Shown: positions 59,400 through 64,000 of the stretch, piece after piece | How positions within the stretch are numbered: the first letter of the stretch is position 1 | Layout: each line of letters opens with the position of its first letter | Assembly (NCBI RefSeq): GCF_024172085.1 | Contig: NZ_JAMZDZ010000001.1 | Coordinates: forward strand, 5,208,001 to 5,272,000 | Direction of reading: 5' to 3' | From: Hamadaea flava | GTDB lineage: Bacteria; Actinomycetota; Actinomycetes; Mycobacteriales; Micromonosporaceae | DNA length: 64,000 bases | Made by a program: the position numbers and the translations under genes | The notes under the pieces: generated by a model | What the model saw: only the letters and a program-made list of their open reading frames with translations | Databases searched by the model: none | Told to the model about the DNA's origin: nothing

Positions 59400-60452
59400 A
59401 TGGCGACGAGACCCACGAGACCCGAGGTGGTCCTGGTCACCGGCGTGAGCCGGTTCCTCGGCGCGCGAATCGCGGCTACCCTCGCCACGCGTACCGGGGT
59501 CGGCCGGGTGATCGGGCTCGACTCGTTCGCGCCTCAGGGCGAAGTCGAACATCTGCTCGCGGACAGCTCCGTCGAGGTCGTCCAGGCGGATCTGCGTGCC
59601 TCCGGCGAGGTCATCGCCGACCAGGGCGTCGAAGCCGTGGTGCACCTCGCCGTCATCTCCTCGCCCGACCAGGCGCGGGGCGGTCGCGCAGCGATGAAAG
59701 AGCAGAACGTCATCGGCACGATGCAGCTGCTCGCCGCCTGCCAGCAGGCCGAATCGCTGCGCCGGTTGGTCGTGCGGTCGTCGACCGCCGCGTACGGCGC
59801 GTCCTTCCGCGACCCCGCGGTCTTCACCGAGGACACCGAGCCACGCGAGGTGCCGCGTGGCGGCTACGCCCGCGACATCCTCGACATCGAGAGCTACGTA
59901 CGCGGGTTCCGTCGCCGTCGGCCCGACGTCACCGCGACGGTCCTGCGCTTCGCTCCGTTCATCGGGGCCACCGCCGAGACCGCGCTGCTGCGCTACCTCG
60001 CCCGGCCCACCGTGCCGACCGTGCTCGGGCGCGATCCCCGGATGCAGTTCGTCCACGTCGACGACGCCCTGGAGATCATCGAGCGCTCGGTGCTGGAAAG
60101 CCACCCGGGCACCTTCAACGTGGCCGGTCCCGGCGTCATCACGCTGTCGCAGGCCATCCGCCGGGCAGGCCGGATCGCGCTGCCGATCGTCGAGCAGGCC
60201 CTCGCGGTCAGCGCCGCGACCGGCCGCGGGCTCATCAGCAACGACCAGATCGACCTGTTCGTGCACGGCCGCGTCGTCGACACCACGCGCCTGGTCCGCG
60301 AGTTCGGGTTCACGCCGCGTTCCACTCCCGACGCCTTCGCGGACTTCGTCCGCACGCACCGGGCCGGCGCGCTGGTCACCCCCGAACGGCTGGCGGCGGC
60401 CGAGGAATCCTTCCTCGACATGATCCAACGGGTACGCCAGGAGGTGCGGTGA
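59400..60452 (+). CDS. NAD-dependent epimerase/dehydratase (extended SDR)
   Basis: A 350-residue Rossmann-fold protein. The start VVLVTGVSRFLGARIAATLA carries a TGxxxxLG variant of the nucleotide-binding motif. VVHLAVISSPDQ, VRSSTAAYGAS and FVHVDDALEIIERSV follow the epimerase pattern, but the usual Y-x-x-x-K is not obvious (YARDILDIE at that place), so catalysis may differ. The ATG at 59400 follows GGGGGAGC. It is adjacent to the acyltransferase with no gap. M. tuberculosis carries galE2 here (from memory); sugar substrate is unproven. Confidence 0.85.
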   Translation: MATRPTRPEVVLVTGVSRFLGARIAATLATRTGVGRVIGLDSFAPQGEVEHLLADSSVEVVQADLRASGEVIADQGVEAVVHLAVISSPDQARGGRAAMKEQNVIGTMQLLAACQQAESLRRLVVRSSTAAYGASFRDPAVFTEDTEPREVPRGGYARDILDIESYVRGFRRRRPDVTATVLRFAPFIGATAETALLRYLARPTVPTVLGRDPRMQFVHVDDALEIIERSVLESHPGTFNVAGPGVITLSQAIRRAGRIALPIVEQALAVSAATGRGLISNDQIDLFVHGRVVDTTRLVREFGFTPRSTPDAFADFVRTHRAGALVTPERLAAAEESFLDMIQRVRQEVR

Positions 60453-61325
60453 ATGACCTCTCCTGAGAATCTGCCCGAGCAGGAAGACGTCTGGGATCGG
60501 CGGGTCGCCTCCGGGCTGTCCTTCCTGCGCCGCCGGCTGTCCGGGGCGTACGAGGTCGACGAGTTCGGCTTCGACGCGGAGCTGACCGAGGGTGTCTTCC
60601 ACCCGATGCTGCGCCTGTTGCAGCGGGACTGGTTCCGGACCGAGATCATCGGCGCGAAGCACATCCCGGTCGACAGCGGCGCGCTGCTCGTCGGCAACCA
60701 CTCCGGCACCGTGGCGATGGACGCGCTGATGCTGTCGATCGCCTGCCACGACGAGTCGGAGGGCAACCGCCACCTGCGGCTGCTCGGCGCGGACTTCGTC
60801 TTCAAGCTGCCCGGCCTGAGCGAGCTGGCCCGCAAGTCGGGCGCGACGCTGGCCTGTACGCCGGACGCCGAGCGCCTGCTCTCGGGCGGCGAACTCGTCG
60901 GCGTCTTCCCCGAGGGGTTCAAGGGCGTCGGCAAGCCCTTCCGCGACCGTTACAAGCTGCAGCGGTTCGGCCGGGGCGGCTTCGTGTCCGCCGCGCTGCG
61001 TACCGGGGTGCCGATCATTCCCGTCGCGATCGTGGGCGCGGAGGAGATCTACCCCCTGATCGGCAACATCAAGCCGCTGGCCCGGGTGCTGGGCGCGCCC
61101 TACTTCCCGGTGACGCCGACGTTCCCATGGCTCGGTCCGCTGGGTCTCGTGCCGCTGCCGAGCAAGTGGCTGATCGAGTTCGGCCAGCCGATCCCGACCG
61201 AGGATCTCGTCGACCAGGCCGACGATCCCATGGTCGTCTTCAACCTGGCCGACCAGGTTCGGGAGACCATCCAGGAGATGATCCACGGGCTGCTGGAGCG
61301 GCGGCCGGATCCGTTCGCCCAGTAA
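60453..61325 (+). CDS. lysophospholipid acyltransferase family protein (PlsC-like)
   Basis: A 290-residue acyltransferase. The catalytic block is VGNHSGTVAMDALM (His83, Asp90), the spacing seen in this actinobacterial subgroup in place of strict H-x4-D, and the glycerol-binding block is GVFPEGFKGVG (residues 151-160). VPIIPVAIVGAEE is the fourth conserved block. It starts directly after the epimerase stop. It probably acylates a phospholipid or lipid precursor at the inner membrane face. Confidence 0.88.
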   Translation: MTSPENLPEQEDVWDRRVASGLSFLRRRLSGAYEVDEFGFDAELTEGVFHPMLRLLQRDWFRTEIIGAKHIPVDSGALLVGNHSGTVAMDALMLSIACHDESEGNRHLRLLGADFVFKLPGLSELARKSGATLACTPDAERLLSGGELVGVFPEGFKGVGKPFRDRYKLQRFGRGGFVSAALRTGVPIIPVAIVGAEEIYPLIGNIKPLARVLGAPYFPVTPTFPWLGPLGLVPLPSKWLIEFGQPIPTEDLVDQADDPMVVFNLADQVRETIQEMIHGLLERRPDPFAQ

Positions 61326-61342
61326 GCAGTAGCTTGTCTCAA

Positions 61343-62455
61343 GTGCCCCATGGTCAGCACCGCCGGCGGTCGACGCTGCGGATCGGCGGAGCGGCGGGTC
61401 TCGTCGTCGCTCTGGTCGCCGCCGTCCGTCTACTCACCCTCCCAGCACCACACGCGCCGGGTACGGACTGGACGCTGACCGAGTCCTTCCCGTCGGCCGC
61501 CGTGGTGGACGTGCCCGGCTACGTCGACGGCGACTGGGCGTACGAGCCGATGTTGTTCCTCGACGAGCAGACCTCCCTGGGCACGGCCACCCCGTCCGAC
61601 GACCGGCAGAGCGCCCTGGTGATCCTCGGGCCGGACGGCCGGATCAGCACGGTACGCACGCTCGGCGCGGACGAGGCGCCGCAGTTCGGCGGCTTCGCTT
61701 CGGGCGACGACCGGGTCGCCTGGCTGGAGCAGACCGCCGGGGACGACGGGCAGGGCGACGCCGCGATCTGGATCGCGGGCCGGGACGGCTCGAACGCCCG
61801 CGTCCTCACGCGCGACCTGGGCGACTTCGCCTTCTTCAACTCGCAGTACGATCTGCACATCCGGGACGGCCGGGTCCACTGGGTGGCGGCAGTGCCCGGC
61901 GATGTCCTGGCCTCGGAGATCCGCTCGATTCCGGTGTCCGGCGGCGACGTCTCGGTACGCCGCATCGACGGTGGCTGGCAGTCGGTCGGCGGCGACTGGC
62001 TGGTCAGCGCGATGACCGCCGGTGGGGGAGCGACCGCTCTGGTCAACTGGAAGACGGGGCGCCGCACCGCCATCCCGAACCAGCCGTCGGAGCTGGTCAG
62101 CTGCAGTTCGGTGCTGTGTCGCGTACTGGTGCTCGGCGGGGACGGCGGCGCGACCCGGATCGACGTCATGCGTACCGACGGCGGTGATCGGCAGCGGGCG
62201 GCGTCAGGCTCGGTGACCGCCGCGCTCGTCGACGTCGGCCTGCTCGACCGCTGGGAGGTCTACTCGCGACAGGGCTCCGGCACGTCCGTGCTGGCTCGCC
62301 AACAGGTCCTGCTGTACGACGTCCACGAACGCAGGACGATCAACCTTGCCGACGGGGTGGGTCAGATCATGGGCCGCGGCGGCTTCGTCTGGTGGGGCAG
62401 CGGCACTGGCGACGACGTGACCTGGCACGTCCTGGATCTCCACTCGCTCCGCTGA
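61343..62455 (+). CDS. membrane-anchored extracytoplasmic beta-propeller-like protein
   Basis: A 370-residue protein with an Arg-rich start, one N-terminal hydrophobic segment (about residues 11-31, signal anchor) and an external domain of repeated beta strands (SALVILGPDGRISTVRTLG, AAIWIAGRDGSNARVLTRD), suggesting a propeller. No catalytic motif. Start is GTG at 61343 or TTG at 61334. It follows the acyltransferase by 17 bp. Function unknown. Confidence 0.65.
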   Translation: MPHGQHRRRSTLRIGGAAGLVVALVAAVRLLTLPAPHAPGTDWTLTESFPSAAVVDVPGYVDGDWAYEPMLFLDEQTSLGTATPSDDRQSALVILGPDGRISTVRTLGADEAPQFGGFASGDDRVAWLEQTAGDDGQGDAAIWIAGRDGSNARVLTRDLGDFAFFNSQYDLHIRDGRVHWVAAVPGDVLASEIRSIPVSGGDVSVRRIDGGWQSVGGDWLVSAMTAGGGATALVNWKTGRRTAIPNQPSELVSCSSVLCRVLVLGGDGGATRIDVMRTDGGDRQRAASGSVTAALVDVGLLDRWEVYSRQGSGTSVLARQQVLLYDVHERRTINLADGVGQIMGRGGFVWWGSGTGDDVTWHVLDLHSLR

Positions 62456-62464
62456 CCTGTCGGG

Positions 62465-63253
62465 TCAGTCGCGGCGGGCGCGGATCGCCAAGCCGGCCGC
62501 GACCGCACCGGCGAGGACGCCGGCCGCCAGCGTCGCCGGAACCGCTACCTTCGCCGCCTTGCGGCCGGTGCGGAAGTCGCGGATCTGCCACGAGCGCGCC
62601 CGGGCGTGCCGGCGCAACGCGCCATCCGGGTTGACCGCGGTGGGGTGCCCGACCGAGCTGAGCATCGGCAGGTCGTTCACCGAGTCCGAGTACGCGTAGC
62701 AGTCGGCGAGGTCGAAGCCCTCGGCGGCGGCCATCGCCCGGACGGCGGTCTCCTTCGCCGGCCCGTGCAGCATCTCGCCGACCAGCCGTCCGGTGTAGAC
62801 GCCGTCGCGGATCTCCGCCACCGTGCCGAGCGCCCCGGTCAGCCCGAGGCGCCGGGAGATCACCTCACCCAGCTCGACCGGGGCGGCGGTGACCAGCCAG
62901 ACCCGGTCGCCGTCGGCGATGTGCTGCTCGGCGATGGCTCGGGTGCCTGCCCAGATCCGCTCCGCCATCAGCTCGTCGAAGATCTCCTCGCTGAGCCGCC
63001 GGACGTCCTCGACCCGCCAGCCCTCGATGAAGGCCAGCGCCGCCTGCCGCGCCTCGGCGATGTCTCCGGCGTGCTCGGCCGCCAGCAGCCGGAACTTCAC
63101 CTGGCTCCAGCCGAACCTGAGCAGATCGGTGGTGGTGAAGTACTTCCGGGCGGCGAGACCGCGCGCGAAGTAGTACAGCGATGCGCCCTGCATGAGGGTG
63201 TTGTCCAGATCGAAGAAGGCAGCCGCCTTGACGTGCTCGCGTGGCTCCGTCAC
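62465..63253 (-). CDS. HAD-IB family phosphatase (SerB-like)
   Basis: A 262-residue HAD-superfamily hydrolase. Motif I is AAFFDLDNTLMQGAS (nucleophile Asp), motif II VTAAP, motif III Lys in GPAKETAVRAM and motif IV YAYSDSVNDLPML. The helical cap matches subfamily IB, which includes phosphoserine phosphatase. A C-terminal hydrophobic stretch (PATLAAGVLAGAVAAGLAI) could tether it to the membrane. GTG at 63253 has GGAGGC 8 bp upstream. The substrate is not certain despite the serB1-type location. Confidence 0.88.
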   Translation of the reverse strand: MTEPREHVKAAAFFDLDNTLMQGASLYYFARGLAARKYFTTTDLLRFGWSQVKFRLLAAEHAGDIAEARQAALAFIEGWRVEDVRRLSEEIFDELMAERIWAGTRAIAEQHIADGDRVWLVTAAPVELGEVISRRLGLTGALGTVAEIRDGVYTGRLVGEMLHGPAKETAVRAMAAAEGFDLADCYAYSDSVNDLPMLSSVGHPTAVNPDGALRRHARARSWQIRDFRTGRKAAKVAVPATLAAGVLAGAVAAGLAIRARRD

Positions 63254-63310
63254 GACCGCTTCGCCTCCTGTTTCCGGCAACACGCTTCCGAGCGTAGCGG
63301 GTGGATGCGA

Positions 63311-63342
63311 TCGGGGGCGCCACCCTGCGGTGACGCCCCCGA
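63311..63342 (-). terminator. terminator hairpin downstream of DUF5667 gene
   Basis: TCGGGGGCG (63311-63319) pairs with CGCCCCCGA (63334-63342), with an additional inner CACC/GGTG pair. It lies about 36 bp beyond the stop of the minus-strand gene. No T-run. Confidence 0.65.
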
Positions 63343-63377
63343 ATCTCGAAGGTGAATCCCGAACGGCCGTTCGGTGA

Positions 63378-64000
63378 TCAGTTCCCGAGTAGATCGCCCA
63401 GGATTCGGCCGAGTTCGCCGAGCAATCCCTCGTCGCCCTCGGTGCTCGCCGACGGCTGCGGCGTCGCCGAGGCGGACGGAGCGATCTGTGCCGGCGTCGT
63501 CGCCTCACCGCTCGTCCCCACGGTCGGCGTCGTCGCCGGTCGCGGGGTGACGGTCGTGGTGCTCCGCGGCAGGCTTGTCTCGGGCTGCTGACCGGCGGGG
63601 GCCGGGCACGGCGACGTTGCCGGACCCAGCGCGTCCGCTGTCGACGCCTTCGCCCCACAGGCAAGCGCGGCGCGCAGCGAGTGCGAGCGATCCGAGATGG
63701 CGTCCAGCAGAGTCGTCGACGCGTCGGCCCGCTGCCGGGACGGCCCGTCGACCAGCGCCGTGAGCTGGCCCATCAAGGATTTCTGGTCGGCCGCGAACCG
63801 GTCGACGGTGTCGAGGGCGGCGGTGCCACCCTGCCCCATCGCCGACGTGGTCAGCAGGCGTACGCCCTCGATCGTGTCCTTGTCCATGTCGCCCAGGGCG
63901 GCGGCGAAGCCGTCCCCGTTGGACCGGACGGCACTGGCCTCGGTCAGTCGCGTACGGGCGAACTCCAGGTAGAGCTGCCCCCGGGACAGATCGGAGCTGG
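63378..64000 (-). CDS. DUF5667 domain protein, probable RsbN-like membrane protein (5' partial)
   Basis: The frame is open to the right edge, giving at least 207 residues. The visible part begins with RGQLYLEFARTRLTEASAV, characteristic of DUF5667, a helical domain found outside the membrane in actinobacterial proteins such as the BldN anti-sigma factor RsbN. A long Pro/Thr/Ser-rich tail follows, then LLGELGRILGDLLGN. The expected anti-sigma and transmembrane regions would lie outside the window. The link to RsbN is inference from the domain and from the neighbouring HAD gene. Confidence 0.7.
   Translation of the reverse strand, partial: SSDLSRGQLYLEFARTRLTEASAVRSNGDGFAAALGDMDKDTIEGVRLLTTSAMGQGGTAALDTVDRFAADQKSLMGQLTALVDGPSRQRADASTTLLDAISDRSHSLRAALACGAKASTADALGPATSPCPAPAGQQPETSLPRSTTTVTPRPATTPTVGTSGEATTPAQIAPSASATPQPSASTEGDEGLLGELGRILGDLLGN

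Noticed and set aside
59244-61286. 680-codon open frame on the minus strand
   Set aside because: Antisense to the epimerase and acyltransferase; no recognisable motif.

Overview
The window is about 70% G+C DNA from an actinobacterium. GTG and TTG starts are frequent and there are no introns, transposases or tRNA genes. It carries mycothiol biosynthesis (mshA), a SenX3/RegX3-PhoU phosphate locus with PHO boxes, the small ribosomal protein bS22, a DUF5667 (RsbN-like) gene and a two-cysteine-cluster nuoI. Together with the gene order this suggests Micromonosporaceae or a near relative; that placement is inference. The order murB ... SDR, mshA, ybjN-like ... phosphoglycerate mutase, senX3/regX3 ... 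DUF-Cys, ppx ... HTH, bS22, epimerase, acyltransferase, HAD-IB hydrolase follows, with insertions, the M. tuberculosis Rv0482-Rv0505c neighbourhood as I remember it.

Layout. (1) 1-11577: a reduced NADH dehydrogenase-like cluster, nuoB, C, H, I, J, K, L, M, N. It is interrupted by a reverse-strand ECF sigma/membrane protein pair and by a secreted beta-sandwich protein where nuoD would be expected. (2) 11769-14795: LacI-type regulator, mycothiol-dependent-isomerase-family protein, murB. (3) 14833-18289: two paralogous secreted GEVED proteins with C-terminal sorting-like signals. (4) 18438-23351: methyltransferase and SDR pair, mshA, YbjN-like protein, membrane pseudokinase. (5) 23485-27204: NarL-type two-component operon with a membrane protein, and a divergent DUF559-like protein. 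(6) 27288-36076: the most unusual locus. It encodes a membrane Ser/Thr kinase, a zinc-ribbon/FHA/PqqD-like/M50 membrane protease, an 812-residue calcium-repeat protein with a RiPP-leader-like N terminus, and a divergent LuxR regulator whose Walker A lysine is missing. (7) 36077-42283: a candidate structured RNA, gpmI and three tandem MFS transporters. (8) 42284-48979: sugar isomerase, Cys-rich protein, Ppx phosphatase, beta-helix/CBM2 protein, GT-C-like membrane protein. (9) 49005-53352: regX3, senX3, phoU, proline dehydrogenase, CGNR regulator. (10) 53531-58574: membrane gluzincin and a MacA/MacB-type export operon. (11) 58824-64000: HTH protein, bS22, epimerase, acyltransferase, secreted protein, HAD-IB hydrolase and a partial DUF5667 protein.

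The noncoding DNA is notable. Long GATC-containing palindromes recur between genes (11682, 18334, 30666, 42114, 44934, 53383, 58642). A separate dispersed repeat of about 40 bp occurs three times (12822, 23366, 44964), and in two of these it sits in the middle of such a palindrome. Several of the palindromes lie at gene ends and may also terminate transcription.
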